DNA of 44,181 nt, taken from a virus. The notes beneath the pieces are model-generated. The model did not search any database and was not told where the DNA came from. It saw only the letters and a program-made list of their open reading frames with translations. The position numbers and the translations under genes are program-made. The DNA lies in IMG/VR virus record IMGVR_UViG_3300020442_002654, positions 1 through 44,181 of that record; one strand, written 5' to 3'. Positions 22,282 through 29,702 of the stretch are shown here, piece after piece. Position 1 is the first letter of the stretch, and each line of letters begins with the position of its first letter.

Positions 22282-22554
22282 ATGGCAAAAATTATAGGAG
22301 CAGGTGGTGTAGGAACACAACCACCCCAACAACCCAAGTTAGATATGAATACTTCTAAACCAATGGTGTGTAAAAATTGTGGTTATGATGTATTTATAAA
22401 TGGAGCAAAGTTTAGAACAATATCAAGATTAGCAGCAGGTACACCACAAGATGTAATGATACCAATAGAGGTTTATTTATGTGGTGAATGTGGAGCAGTT
22501 AATGAAGATTTATTACCCGATGAAGTTAAAAAGTTAGATAAGAAAAATGGCTAA
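22282..22554 (+). CDS. Small zinc-ribbon protein
   Basis: A 90-residue protein with two Cys-x-x-Cys pairs: C-K-N-C-G at about 31-35 and C-G-E-C-G-A at about 70-75, spaced as in a zinc ribbon. Between them lies a strand-rich linker including F-I-N-G-A-K-F-R-T-I-S-R-L. The N-terminus is Gly/Pro/Gln-rich and probably disordered. It overlaps the start of the gp62-like gene by 8 bases. A small zinc-ribbon protein at this place next to gp62 suggests a role in the replisome or in transcription control, but that is inference. No regA-like gene is visible here, and this is not a RegA sequence. Confidence 0.65.
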   Translation: MAKIIGAGGVGTQPPQQPKLDMNTSKPMVCKNCGYDVFINGAKFRTISRLAAGTPQDVMIPIEVYLCGECGAVNEDLLPDEVKKLDKKNG

Positions 22555-22996
22555 ATCATTATTTGACCACATAAAGGCAATTACAAATGAACAGAATCCA
22601 AAGTATTTTGATACGTTGGAAGAAGCAGATATGAAGAGTTGGTCTAATTATATGATTCACAGATTTCTTTCTATGAATCCTGATTGGGTTGATTTGATAG
22701 CTGAGTTACAACCTTATACACAATCACTTCCACCTAAAGCATTGTATTTAGCATACATTGGTATCTTACCAAAGGGTAGGCATTTTCTTAGATATGTTAA
22801 GGGAAAGAAAACAGATAAGTATGAGGATTGGTTAGTAGAGCTGATGGTTAAAGATTATCAATGTTCAAAGAAGGAAGCAAATGAGTATTTAGAAATACTT
22901 TACAATAGTAGAGAAGGTAGAGAACATATTAAGTATGTTTGTGAGAAATACGGAACGGAGAAAAAACAAATCACAAAATTAAAATTAAAGGTATAA
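22547..22996 (+). CDS. 62: Clamp loader small subunit gp62-like
   Basis: A 149-residue protein, shorter than T4 gp62 (187), with the features of that subunit. The start M-A-K-S-L-F-D-H-I-K-A-I-T is followed by S-W-S-N-Y-M-I-H-R-F-L-S-M-N at about 31-44. P-K-A-L-Y-L-A-Y-I-G-I-L-P-K-G-R-H-F-L-R-Y is at about 64-84, followed by a helical end with K-E-A-N-E-Y-L-E-I-L. It would form the single non-ATPase subunit joined to four gp44 subunits. The call relies on the S-L-F and Y-M-I-x-R-x-L-S patterns and on the location in the clamp/clamp-loader operon. The overlap with the zinc-ribbon gene indicates coupled translation. Confidence 0.75.
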   Translation: MAKSLFDHIKAITNEQNPKYFDTLEEADMKSWSNYMIHRFLSMNPDWVDLIAELQPYTQSLPPKALYLAYIGILPKGRHFLRYVKGKKTDKYEDWLVELMVKDYQCSKKEANEYLEILYNSREGREHIKYVCEKYGTEKKQITKLKLKV

Positions 22997-22999
22997 ATA

Positions 23000-23031
23000 T
23001 TTGGATTTATCAAATATTTTTTGTATATTTG
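23000..23031 (+). promoter_or_regulatory. Bacteroidota-type promoter P5
   Basis: TTTG at 23000-23003, 20 bases, TATATTTG at 23024-23031 (perfect TAnnTTTG). It lies 3 bases after the gp62 stop and gives a leader of about 15 bases to the helicase ATG at 23052. A TATAAATA sequence overlaps it just upstream (22992-22999). Confidence 0.8.
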
Positions 23032-23051
23032 TTAGAATATAAAAGTTATAA

Positions 23052-24413
23052 ATGCAAGAGATAGATAATTTATCAAAATTTGGTAATTCATTTCAATCAA
23101 AAGTAGTATCAGCATTACTTACTGATGGTAAGTTTTTAGAAAAACTTTCTGAAATATTATCCCCAAAGTTTTTTGAATCAGAAGCAAACAAATGGATTGT
23201 TGGTGAAATCATTGATTATAATGAAGAGTTTAGAAAACCACCAACTATGGATGTTTTCAAAGTTAAACTTTCTAAGTTAGATAATGATATTTTAAAAACT
23301 ACAGTTGTTGAACAACTTAGGCATGTTTATACTCAGATTGGTAATGTAGATTTAGATTACATTAAAAAAGAATTCACCGCATTTTGTAGAAACCAAAATC
23401 TTAAAAACGTAATCCTTCAATCAGTTGATTTATTAAAAGCTGGTAACTTTGATAGGATTAAGGATTTGGTTGATAAAGCTATGAAAGTTGGTACTGAAAC
23501 TGATTTAGGGCATGATTATAAGGATGATTTTGAATCACGTATAGAAGATGTTAAGAGAGATACAGTTCCTTCCGATTGGCAACCACTAAACGATTTGATG
23601 GATGGTGGTTTAGGACCTGGTGAATTGGGAGTTGTAGTAGCTCCATCAGGTGTTGGTAAAACTTGGATTCTAACGGCTTTAGGAGCATCTGCGGTAAGAC
23701 AAGGTTTAAGTGTTGTTCACTATTCCTTAGAGTTATCTGAACACTATGTAGGACAAAGATACGATACAGTATTCTCAAAGATACCTTCGGCAAATATAAA
23801 AGAAAGAAAAGATGAGGTTAGGGAAAAGATTAAATCATTAAAAGGTAATCTTCTCATTAAATACTTCCCACCTAAAGGTGTATCCTCTAAGAAGGTTGCA
23901 CAACATATAGATAAAATGATAGCAAACGATAACAAACCAGATTTGATTATTATTGATTACGCTGATTTGTTACTATCACATTCAAACAAAACTGATTCTA
24001 CTTATGCAGAGCAAGGTGGTGTTTACATCGATTTGAGAGGTTTAAGTGGTGAGTATGGTATTCCTATTTGGACAGCATCTCAAACCAATCGTTCAGCAAT
24101 AGATTCAGAAGTTATAGAAGCTGATAAAATTTCAGATTCTTACGCAAAAGTAATGAATGCTGATTTCATTATGAGTTGGAGTAGAAAGAGTAAAGATAAA
24201 CTCAATAATACTGCAAGATGTCACGTTATGAAAAACAGATTTGGACCTGATGGTATTACCTTCCCTTGTAAGATGGATACTAATACTGGATTCATAGAAG
24301 TTTATGATGGAACTTCCGCTGAAGGTATGTTATCAACCAAAGAATCTGCTAGTGGTAATATTGAAAGAAAGCAATTATTACATAAAAAATATGTGGAGAG
24401 TATGAACTTTTAA
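23052..24413 (+). CDS. 41: Replicative DNA helicase gp41 (DnaB-type)
   Basis: A 453-residue RecA-fold helicase, close to the T4 gp41 length (475). The N-terminal half (1-150) is a helical domain for hexamer contacts. The ATPase domain has G-G-L-G-P-G-E-L-G-V-V-V-A-P-S-G-V-G-K-T, Walker A at about 197-204. Y-S-L-E-L-S at about 224-229 is the DnaB-family motif with the catalytic Glu. Walker B is L-I-I-I-D-Y-A-D-L-L at about 298-307. I-W-T-A-S-Q-T-N-R-S and the basic K-N-R-F-G-P-D-G region complete the core. It unwinds DNA ahead of gp43. Primase (gp61) and the loader (gp59) are not in this window. The gene has its own promoter, P5. Confidence 0.94.
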   Translation: MQEIDNLSKFGNSFQSKVVSALLTDGKFLEKLSEILSPKFFESEANKWIVGEIIDYNEEFRKPPTMDVFKVKLSKLDNDILKTTVVEQLRHVYTQIGNVDLDYIKKEFTAFCRNQNLKNVILQSVDLLKAGNFDRIKDLVDKAMKVGTETDLGHDYKDDFESRIEDVKRDTVPSDWQPLNDLMDGGLGPGELGVVVAPSGVGKTWILTALGASAVRQGLSVVHYSLELSEHYVGQRYDTVFSKIPSANIKERKDEVREKIKSLKGNLLIKYFPPKGVSSKKVAQHIDKMIANDNKPDLIIIDYADLLLSHSNKTDSTYAEQGGVYIDLRGLSGEYGIPIWTASQTNRSAIDSEVIEADKISDSYAKVMNADFIMSWSRKSKDKLNNTARCHVMKNRFGPDGITFPCKMDTNTGFIEVYDGTSAEGMLSTKESASGNIERKQLLHKKYVESMNF

Positions 24414-24446
24414 AAGAAAAACTAAAATTTAACAATGTATCTATTT

Positions 24447-24479
24447 CGTTTTTGAATATATACAATAGTTATATCTACG
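24447..24479 (+). promoter_or_regulatory. Possible promoter before the H1-like gene
   Basis: CGTTTTT at 24447-24453 (which includes TTTG at 24451-24454 read with the next base), 17 bases, then TATCTACG. GTTATATCTAC at 24468-24478 resembles the second block of the elements at 9541 and 34367, but the spacing is different. It is in the 92-base gap before the gene at 24506. Evidence is weak. Confidence 0.3.
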
Positions 24480-24505
24480 AACACAAAAATAAAGGAAATT
24501 AAATT

Positions 24506-24676
24506 ATGGCAAAATCACAGGAACTTTTCGAACAAATCAAAGAATTATTTATAGAATTTGAAACAGAACACAATGGTAGCTCTAAAGCTGCAAAATCAAG
24601 AGCTAGAAAAGCTATTGGGGAAATCAAAAAATTAGTTACTGATTACAGAAAAGCATCTGTGGAAGAAAACAAATAA
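24506..24676 (+). CDS. Histone H1 (Hc1)-like protein
   Basis: A 56-residue protein starting at ATG 24506 behind AAAGGAA: M-A-K-S-Q-E-L-F-E-Q-I-K-E-L-F-I-E-F, then G-S-S-K-A-A-K-S-R-A-R-K-A-I-G-E-I-K-K-L-V, then Y-R-K-A-S-V-E-E. This matches the short histone H1-like proteins (Hc1 family) common in Bacteroidota: two helices, with the signature K-A-A-x-x-R-x-R-K at 27-35. Those proteins bind DNA and are thought to organise the nucleoid. In the phage it could compact phage DNA, displace host proteins or dampen host transcription. Its gene stands alone between the helicase and nrdB with a possible promoter. It points to a Bacteroidota host as source. A SET-domain gene lies 1.6 kb downstream. Confidence 0.8.
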   Translation: MAKSQELFEQIKELFIEFETEHNGSSKAAKSRARKAIGEIKKLVTDYRKASVEENK

Positions 24677-24690
24677 AGGTTATAAAAATT

Positions 24691-25686
24691 ATGAGTAAAT
24701 TATTCGAAGAACGAATTCCGTTCAAACCATTTGAGTATCCGATATACTACAATGAAGGTTGGTTAAAGCAAGCACAAGCATTTTGGCTCCATACTGAAAT
24801 CCCAATGCAAGGGGATGTAAAGGATTGGAATGAAAGATTAACTGATTCTGAAAAGAATCTGGTAGGTAATATCCTATTAGGATTTGCACAAACAGAATGT
24901 GCAGTATCAGATTATTGGACTAATATGGTTACGGATTGGTTTCCTAAGCATGAGATAAGACAGATGGCTATGATGTTTGGTTCACAAGAAACCATTCATG
25001 CTACGGCATATTCTTATTTAAATGAAACTTTAGGATTGGATGATTTCTCAGCATTTTTACATGAACCTGCAGTAGCTGAAAAGTTTGAGTTACTGACAGC
25101 AACTTCCGCAGAGTGGAAACACACAGACTTACAAAAGAACGAAAAAGCAAGACAGGAAGTAGGTAGGAGTTTAGCAATCTTCTCAGCATTCGCTGAAGGT
25201 GTATCTCTCTACTCTTCCTTTGCAGTTCTTTACTCATTTCAAATGAGAAACAAATTAAAAGGAATCGGACAACAAATGAAATGGAGTGTGAGAGATGAAT
25301 CACTTCATAGTAGAATGGGATGTCAATTATTCAGACATATGTGTGAAGAATATCCTGAACTAAAAGAACAATGTAAAGATTCCATTGAAGAAGCAGCTAG
25401 ATTAATCGTTGAACTTGAACTTAAATTTATTGATAAAATGTTTGAGATGGGCGATTTAGAAAATCTAAAAGCAGATGACCTAAAAGAATTTATAAAAGCA
25501 AGAACCAACTCTAAGTTAAAAGAATTAGGATATGAAGGTATCTTTGAGTTTGATAAAGATAAAGCAGAAAATTTAGATTGGTTTTACCACTTAACTGGTG
25601 GACATACTCACACCGATTTCTTCGCTATCAGACCTACTGATTATTCTAAAGCAAATGAGGGTGAGGATTGGGACGATTTATTTTAA
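24691..25686 (+). CDS. nrdB: Ribonucleotide reductase small subunit NrdB
   Basis: A 331-residue class I RNR beta subunit. The di-iron ligands can be read: E69 (A-Q-T-E-C), E100 and H103 (S-Q-E-T-I-H), E169 (F-A-E-G), E203 and H206 (R-D-E-S-L-H). Y107 sits four residues after H103, where the radical tyrosine is found in standard enzymes. The length is somewhat short compared with T4 NrdB (388). It forms the radical used by NrdA (26693) to make deoxyribonucleotides for phage replication. Two unrelated genes, a methyltransferase and a SET protein, separate it from nrdA. It starts 14 bases after the H1-like gene. The C-terminus, rich in Asp and Glu and ending D-W-D-D-L-F, suits the tail that binds NrdA. 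Confidence 0.95.
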   Translation: MSKLFEERIPFKPFEYPIYYNEGWLKQAQAFWLHTEIPMQGDVKDWNERLTDSEKNLVGNILLGFAQTECAVSDYWTNMVTDWFPKHEIRQMAMMFGSQETIHATAYSYLNETLGLDDFSAFLHEPAVAEKFELLTATSAEWKHTDLQKNEKARQEVGRSLAIFSAFAEGVSLYSSFAVLYSFQMRNKLKGIGQQMKWSVRDESLHSRMGCQLFRHMCEEYPELKEQCKDSIEEAARLIVELELKFIDKMFEMGDLENLKADDLKEFIKARTNSKLKELGYEGIFEFDKDKAENLDWFYHLTGGHTHTDFFAIRPTDYSKANEGEDWDDLF

Positions 25687-25692
25687 AAAAAA

Positions 25693-26283
25693 TTGAAAGA
25701 TAAAAAGGTTACAATAACAGATACGAGAATATCGTATTCAGATGATGACTCTAAAATTGTTATGGATATAGTATCCAAAGAATTGATGGAGTTCTATTCT
25801 AATATTGTTACACAAAATGGTGGAAAAGTATTAGATGTTGGATTTGGACTGGGATATAGTGCAGATGCGATTTACAATAAATTAGGTTCTTACTATTGTA
25901 TTGAATCTAATCCACAAATTTTTGATAAAGCTCGTAAGTGGGCTTCTGATAAAACAAATGTTCATTTATATTTTGGAGATTGGATAGATGTAATTCCATC
26001 TTTAGATGTTAAGTTTGATGGTATCTTTATGGATACTTATGATGACCCTAATTATTCTAAGTTTGAAGATTACGCAAAACTAATTTCAAATAAAGAATGT
26101 GTATTATCAATCTTTAGTTACTTTATTTGTAGAGATACTGAAGATTTACATTCATCATATTTTGAAATAACATCTTCTCATAGAGAAAACTATCCAAAAT
26201 TAATTGAAAAAGGACATACGTGTCATTGGAGTTATTTTATCAATGGTGAATTTGAAAAAAAGAAAGTGAATGAAGCCATTTGA
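25693..26283 (+). CDS. GAMT-like SAM methyltransferase
   Basis: A 196-residue class I methyltransferase. Motif I is K-V-L-D-V-G-F-G-L-G-Y-S at about 45-56. Motif II is Y-C-I-E-S-N-P-Q-I at about 68-76, followed by G-D-W-I-D-V-I-P. Then F-D-G-I-F-M-D-T-Y-D-D at about 108-118. The combination G-F-G-L-G, E-x-N-P and F-D-G-I-F-x-D-T-Y resembles guanidinoacetate and arginine N-methyltransferases, so a guanidino group or arginine side chain is a possible target. No in-frame ATG gives the full motif set, so TTG at 25693 is the start, 6 bases after nrdB. Its end overlaps the SET gene by 14 bases. Its substrate in the phage is unknown. Confidence 0.75.
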   Translation: MKDKKVTITDTRISYSDDDSKIVMDIVSKELMEFYSNIVTQNGGKVLDVGFGLGYSADAIYNKLGSYYCIESNPQIFDKARKWASDKTNVHLYFGDWIDVIPSLDVKFDGIFMDTYDDPNYSKFEDYAKLISNKECVLSIFSYFICRDTEDLHSSYFEITSSHRENYPKLIEKGHTCHWSYFINGEFEKKKVNEAI

Positions 26284-26689
26284 TTATTTAAATACTTCAG
26301 TAAAAAGTTATGGTAGAGCAAGTAAAGTTCATGGTATTGGATTATTTGCTTTGGTTGACATAAAAGAGGGTGAACAGGTTTTTCCTGAATGGAAAGGAGA
26401 AACAAGTTGGTATAAAATAACTTTGGATGAAGCTAAAAAATTACCAACTGAAGTTTTGGCTTATGTGTTACGTTCATTTGGTAATGAAATAATTGATGAA
26501 AATTCTTACGTTAGTTTTAAATTAGTGAAGAATACTAACTTTTTATTTTCAACACCAACAGCTATGTTAAATACATTGTACCATAATGGAAATGTTGATA
26601 GTACAACAGGTATAGCATTAAGGGATATAAATAAAGATGATGAGATTTTTGGTAATTATGGAAACTCATCACAAATAAAATTAATTTAA
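26270..26689 (+). CDS. Small SET-domain protein (lysine methyltransferase-like)
   Basis: A 139-residue protein that is only a SET domain. The start motif S-K-V-H-G-I-G-L-F-A-L-V-D-I-K-E-G-E is at 18-35. The core motif reads M-L-N-T-L-Y-H-N-G-N-V at 99-109, where the usual form is F-x-N-H-S-x-x-P-N. The end motif is I-N-K-D-D-E-I-F-G-N-Y-G at 120-131, with the catalytic Tyr as Y130. Length and layout match viral single-domain SET enzymes that methylate histone lysines. The NHS-type motif is altered, so activity is not certain. It overlaps the methyltransferase upstream by 14 bases and is 3 bases from nrdA. The nearby lysine-rich H1-like protein is an obvious candidate substrate, as is a phage or host protein. 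Confidence 0.8.
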   Translation: MKPFDYLNTSVKSYGRASKVHGIGLFALVDIKEGEQVFPEWKGETSWYKITLDEAKKLPTEVLAYVLRSFGNEIIDENSYVSFKLVKNTNFLFSTPTAMLNTLYHNGNVDSTTGIALRDINKDDEIFGNYGNSSQIKLI

Positions 26690-26692
26690 GAA

Positions 26693-28477
26693 ATGGCAAA
26701 AACAAATTATGGTGCAGAATTTGACTGGGAATTGGATGTAGATTTTCCTTCTTGGGCAAATACAGAAATATATGTAAAAACAATATCCAAAGGATATCTA
26801 TTAGCTGGTGAAAAACCAAAGGATGCTTATTGGAGAGTAGCAACCACTGTTGCAAGAAGATTAAATAAACCTCAATTAGCAACTAAGTTCTTCGATTATA
26901 TTTGGAAGGGTTGGTTAAACTTAGCAACACCTGTACTTTCAAACACTGGTACTGATAGAGGATTACCAATCAGTTGTTTTGGTATCGATGTAGCAGATTC
27001 AATTTATGATATCGGTAAGAAAAATTTGGAACTAATGTTACTTGCTAAACATGGTGGTGGAGTTGGTATTGGTATCAATCAGATTAGACCAGCAGGTTCT
27101 ATTATTACTGGTAACGGAACATCTGATGGTGTTGTACCATTTGCTAAAATATATGATTCTACTATTCTTGCTACAAATCAAGGTTCAGTAAGAAGAGGAG
27201 CAGCATCAGTTAACTTAAACATTGAACACGATGATTTTGAAGAGTGGTTAGAAATCAGAGAACCAAAAGGTGATGTAAATAGACAATCACTTAACTTACA
27301 TCAATGTGCAATCGTTGGTGATAAGTTTATGAGAAAGTTAGAGGATGGTGAATCTGATGCTAGAAGAAAATGGGGTAAACTACTTCAAAAGAGAAAAGCA
27401 ACTGGTGAACCTTACATTATGTTTAAGGGTAATACCAATAAAAATAATCCTGAAATGTACAAAAAGAATGGATTAAAAGTTTTTATGACTAACATCTGTT
27501 CTGAAATCGTACTACATACAGATGAATCACATTCATTTGTTTGTTGTTTATCATCTCTTAACTTAGCAAAGTATGATGAGTGGAGAAATACAGATTTAGT
27601 TTACACTGCTACAATGTTCTTAGATGGAGTTCTTTCAGAGTTCATTCAGAAAGCAAAGAATATGAGGGGATTCGAAAACGCAGTTCGTTCAGCAGAAAAG
27701 GGTAGAGCATTAGGATTAGGAGTATTAGGATGGCACACTTACCTACAACAAAGAGGTATTCCATTCGAAGGTATGGAAGCTCAATTTGAAACTCGTAAAG
27801 TATTCTCACAATTGAAAATTGAATCAGAAAGAGCTAGTAGAGATTTAGCATCAGAATATGGTGAACCACTTTGGTGTAAAGAAACTGGATTCAGAAACAC
27901 ACACCTTAGAGCAGTTGCACCAACAGTATCCAACTCAAAGTTAGCTGGTAATTCATCACCAGGTATTGAGCCTTGGGCAGCAAACGTATTTACAGAACAA
28001 ACTTCTAAAGGAACTTTTATCAGAAAAAATCCTGAATTAGAAAAAGTATTAAGAAAGTTAAAAATAAATAACAAAGATACTTGGGATAAAATCTTAGAAG
28101 ATGGAGGTTCGGTACAAGGAATCAAAGAATTAGATAAGTGGTGTTACTTAGATGGTAAAATGGTTCTTTGTAAGGATATAACAAACGGAGATAGAGATAA
28201 GGTATATCCAGTAAAAGATGTATTCAAAACATTTAAAGAAATTAATCAAATGGATTTAGTTAAGCAAGCTGGTGTTAGACAGCAGTATATTGACCAATCT
28301 GTTTCGTTAAACTTAGCATTCCCTTCGATAGCAACACCGAAGTGGATTAATCAGGTAACAATGGAAGCTTGGAAGCAAGGGATTAAAACATTGTACTATA
28401 TGAGAACTGAATCAGTTCTAAGAGGTGATATTGCAGAAAGAGCAGTAGACCCAGATTGTGTTGCATGTGATGGTTAA
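26693..28477 (+). CDS. nrdA: Ribonucleotide reductase large subunit NrdA, short form
   Basis: A 594-residue class I RNR alpha subunit. Catalytic residues are in place: C95 (P-I-S-C-F-G), N267-x-C269-x-E271 (T-N-I-C-S-E), C284 or C285 for the disulfide partner, Y568-Y569 of the radical path (L-Y-Y-M), and the C-terminal pair C589-x-x-C592. It is much shorter than the usual 750-800 residues (T4 NrdA has 754). The N-terminal ATP-cone is missing because the barrel begins almost at once (D-A-Y-W-R-V-A at 44-50). Without the cone the enzyme should escape shut-down by dATP, useful during phage replication. Specificity-site residues cannot be judged. A thioredoxin gene 20 bases downstream can reduce the C-terminal cysteines. 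Confidence 0.93.
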   Translation: MAKTNYGAEFDWELDVDFPSWANTEIYVKTISKGYLLAGEKPKDAYWRVATTVARRLNKPQLATKFFDYIWKGWLNLATPVLSNTGTDRGLPISCFGIDVADSIYDIGKKNLELMLLAKHGGGVGIGINQIRPAGSIITGNGTSDGVVPFAKIYDSTILATNQGSVRRGAASVNLNIEHDDFEEWLEIREPKGDVNRQSLNLHQCAIVGDKFMRKLEDGESDARRKWGKLLQKRKATGEPYIMFKGNTNKNNPEMYKKNGLKVFMTNICSEIVLHTDESHSFVCCLSSLNLAKYDEWRNTDLVYTATMFLDGVLSEFIQKAKNMRGFENAVRSAEKGRALGLGVLGWHTYLQQRGIPFEGMEAQFETRKVFSQLKIESERASRDLASEYGEPLWCKETGFRNTHLRAVAPTVSNSKLAGNSSPGIEPWAANVFTEQTSKGTFIRKNPELEKVLRKLKINNKDTWDKILEDGGSVQGIKELDKWCYLDGKMVLCKDITNGDRDKVYPVKDVFKTFKEINQMDLVKQAGVRQQYIDQSVSLNLAFPSIATPKWINQVTMEAWKQGIKTLYYMRTESVLRGDIAERAVDPDCVACDG

Positions 28478-28497
28478 AATTAATTAGGAGAAAAATT

Positions 28498-28761
28498 ATG
28501 TTAGAAGTAAAAAAATTTGAAGCTCAATGGTGTGGTCCTTGTAAAGCACTAAAACCAATATTTGAAAATGTTTCCAATAAATTTGGAAATAACGTAAATT
28601 TTTCGTATATTGATATAGATGAACAGTTTGAATTAGCTCAACAATATCATGTACGTTCAGTACCTACTGTAATCATTGAGAAAAATGGTGAGGTAGTTCA
28701 AAGATTTGTTGGTGTTCAATCAGAGCTGGCTTATACGAATAGTATTAATGAAAATTTATAA
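28498..28761 (+). CDS. Thioredoxin
   Basis: An 87-residue thioredoxin with the active site W11-C12-G13-P14-C15 and K16. The second half has V-N-F-S-Y-I-D-I-D, then V-R-S-V-P-T-V-I with the cis-Pro. It is slightly shorter than the typical 105 residues because the first strand is trimmed. It is most likely the electron donor for NrdA-NrdB, whose genes lie just upstream. An AGGAG ribosome site at about 28487-28491 lies before the ATG. Its stop and the next ATG are adjacent (TAAATG), so it is co-translated with the HTH gene. Confidence 0.92.
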   Translation: MLEVKKFEAQWCGPCKALKPIFENVSNKFGNNVNFSYIDIDEQFELAQQYHVRSVPTVIIEKNGEVVQRFVGVQSELAYTNSINENL

Positions 28762-28965
28762 ATGCCAATAAGAAGAGGTCAGACTCATCCATCTGCAAAG
28801 TTAACGGATGAGCAAGTTTTATCAATAAGAAGGTTATGGAAAATGGGTCATCGTAATGTAAAGGTGATGGCTCGTAACAATAAAGTATCGCCTGCTAATA
28901 TTAGTAAAATTGTATCTAATAAAACATGGCAGCATCTTAATGAGTTTTGGTCTGGTAGTTTATGA
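28762..28965 (+). CDS. Small HTH protein
   Basis: A 67-residue protein: R-R-G-Q-T-H-P-S-A-K-L-T-D-E-Q-V-L-S-I-R-R-L-W (4-26), then V-K-V-M-A-R-N-N-K-V-S-P-A-N-I-S-K-I-V-S-N-K-T-W-Q-H-L (about 33-59). This is the helix-turn-helix unit often attached to HNH or homing endonucleases, where it helps DNA recognition. Here no nuclease domain follows; it may be a free-standing DNA-binding regulator or a remnant of a homing endonuclease. Its last 4 bases overlap the start of the first Mom-like gene, tying its expression to that pair. Confidence 0.75.
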   Translation: MPIRRGQTHPSAKLTDEQVLSIRRLWKMGHRNVKVMARNNKVSPANISKIVSNKTWQHLNEFWSGSL

Positions 28966-29702
28966 AAAAGTATTGTGATATTTCAAAGTTATCGGTTAGA
29001 AAGATTTCAAAATCTGTAGCTAAAGATATTGTAATTAAAAATCACTACTCTCATTTGTGGACCAAAGTATCTTATTCATTGGGATTGTATATTGAAGATG
29101 ATTCTCATCAATTCTTCAATACATCAGAAAAACTTATCGGTGTAATATGTTATGGAGACCCGATAGGAAGATTAAGTGGACAATCAATTTCACCTATATT
29201 AGATAGAACAGAAGTATTAGAATTAGTTAGAGTTTTTATATTTGATGATTATGGTTCAAATATAGAAAGTTGGTTTATAGGACAAAGTTTTAAATGGTTG
29301 AGAGAGAATGCACCACAAATAAAAGGATTGATATCGTATTCAGACCCAAAAGAAGGACATGCTGGTACAATTTATCAAGCAACGAATTGGATTTATCAAG
29401 GTAACTCATTAAGATACAATGATAGTTGGAGTTTTAAATTTAGTGAAGATGGTGAGTGGCAGCATGGTAGAACTATTTTTCCTTATTATGGAACAAATGA
29501 CCCAAAGAAAATACAACAACAAGTTGATAAACCATTTTGGATTCGTAAAGAACCAAGAAAACATAGATACGTTTACATACTCGCTAAGGGTGGTGAACGA
29601 AAGAAAATATTAAAAACATTAAAACATCCATCAGAAACTTATCCAAAAAATAAGAATACTGATGAATTAGAAATACAAAAATTAGAACCAATTGAAAATT
29701 AA
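28962..29702 (+). CDS. Mom-like GNAT protein 1 (possible DNA modification)
   Basis: A 246-residue protein of the Mom/GNAT type. I-V-I-K-N-H-Y-S-H-L-W is at about 23-33, followed by L-I-G-V-I-C-Y-G-D-P-I-G-R. V-L-E-L-V-R-V-F-I-F-D-D-Y-G-S-N-I-E-S is at about 85-103, then F-K-W-L-R-E-N-A-P. The block I-S-Y-S-D-P-K-E-G-H-A-G-T-I-Y-Q-A-T-N-W-I is at about 125-145, with the C-terminal K-H-R-Y-V-Y-I-L. Mom of phage Mu converts DNA adenine to a methylcarbamoyl form that blocks restriction enzymes; the S-Y-x-D-x-x-x-G-H-x-G-x-I-Y-Q-A segment is what I associate with that family. It overlaps both neighbours. It may alter phage DNA for defence, but another substrate cannot be excluded. Confidence 0.65.
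   Translation: MKKYCDISKLSVRKISKSVAKDIVIKNHYSHLWTKVSYSLGLYIEDDSHQFFNTSEKLIGVICYGDPIGRLSGQSISPILDRTEVLELVRVFIFDDYGSNIESWFIGQSFKWLRENAPQIKGLISYSDPKEGHAGTIYQATNWIYQGNSLRYNDSWSFKFSEDGEWQHGRTIFPYYGTNDPKKIQQQVDKPFWIRKEPRKHRYVYILAKGGERKKILKTLKHPSETYPKNKNTDELEIQKLEPIEN

Noticed and set aside
22992-22999. TATAAATA resembling a T4 late promoter before the helicase gene
   Set aside because: It overlaps a perfect host-type promoter, is the only copy I noticed in an intergenic position, and a helicase gene would not need a late promoter.
27781-28125. Minus-strand frame of 114 codons opposite nrdA
   Set aside because: The plus strand there encodes conserved NrdA sequence; like all other minus-strand frames in the window it has no ribosome site or motif.
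28762-28965. Small HTH gene as a complete homing endonuclease
   Set aside because: There is no HNH or GIY-YIG motif in its 67 residues or in the adjacent frames; only the DNA-binding unit is present.
29419-29613. Open frame of 64 codons on the + strand inside the first Mom-like gene
   Set aside because: It is contained in a well-conserved gene in another frame and has no independent support.
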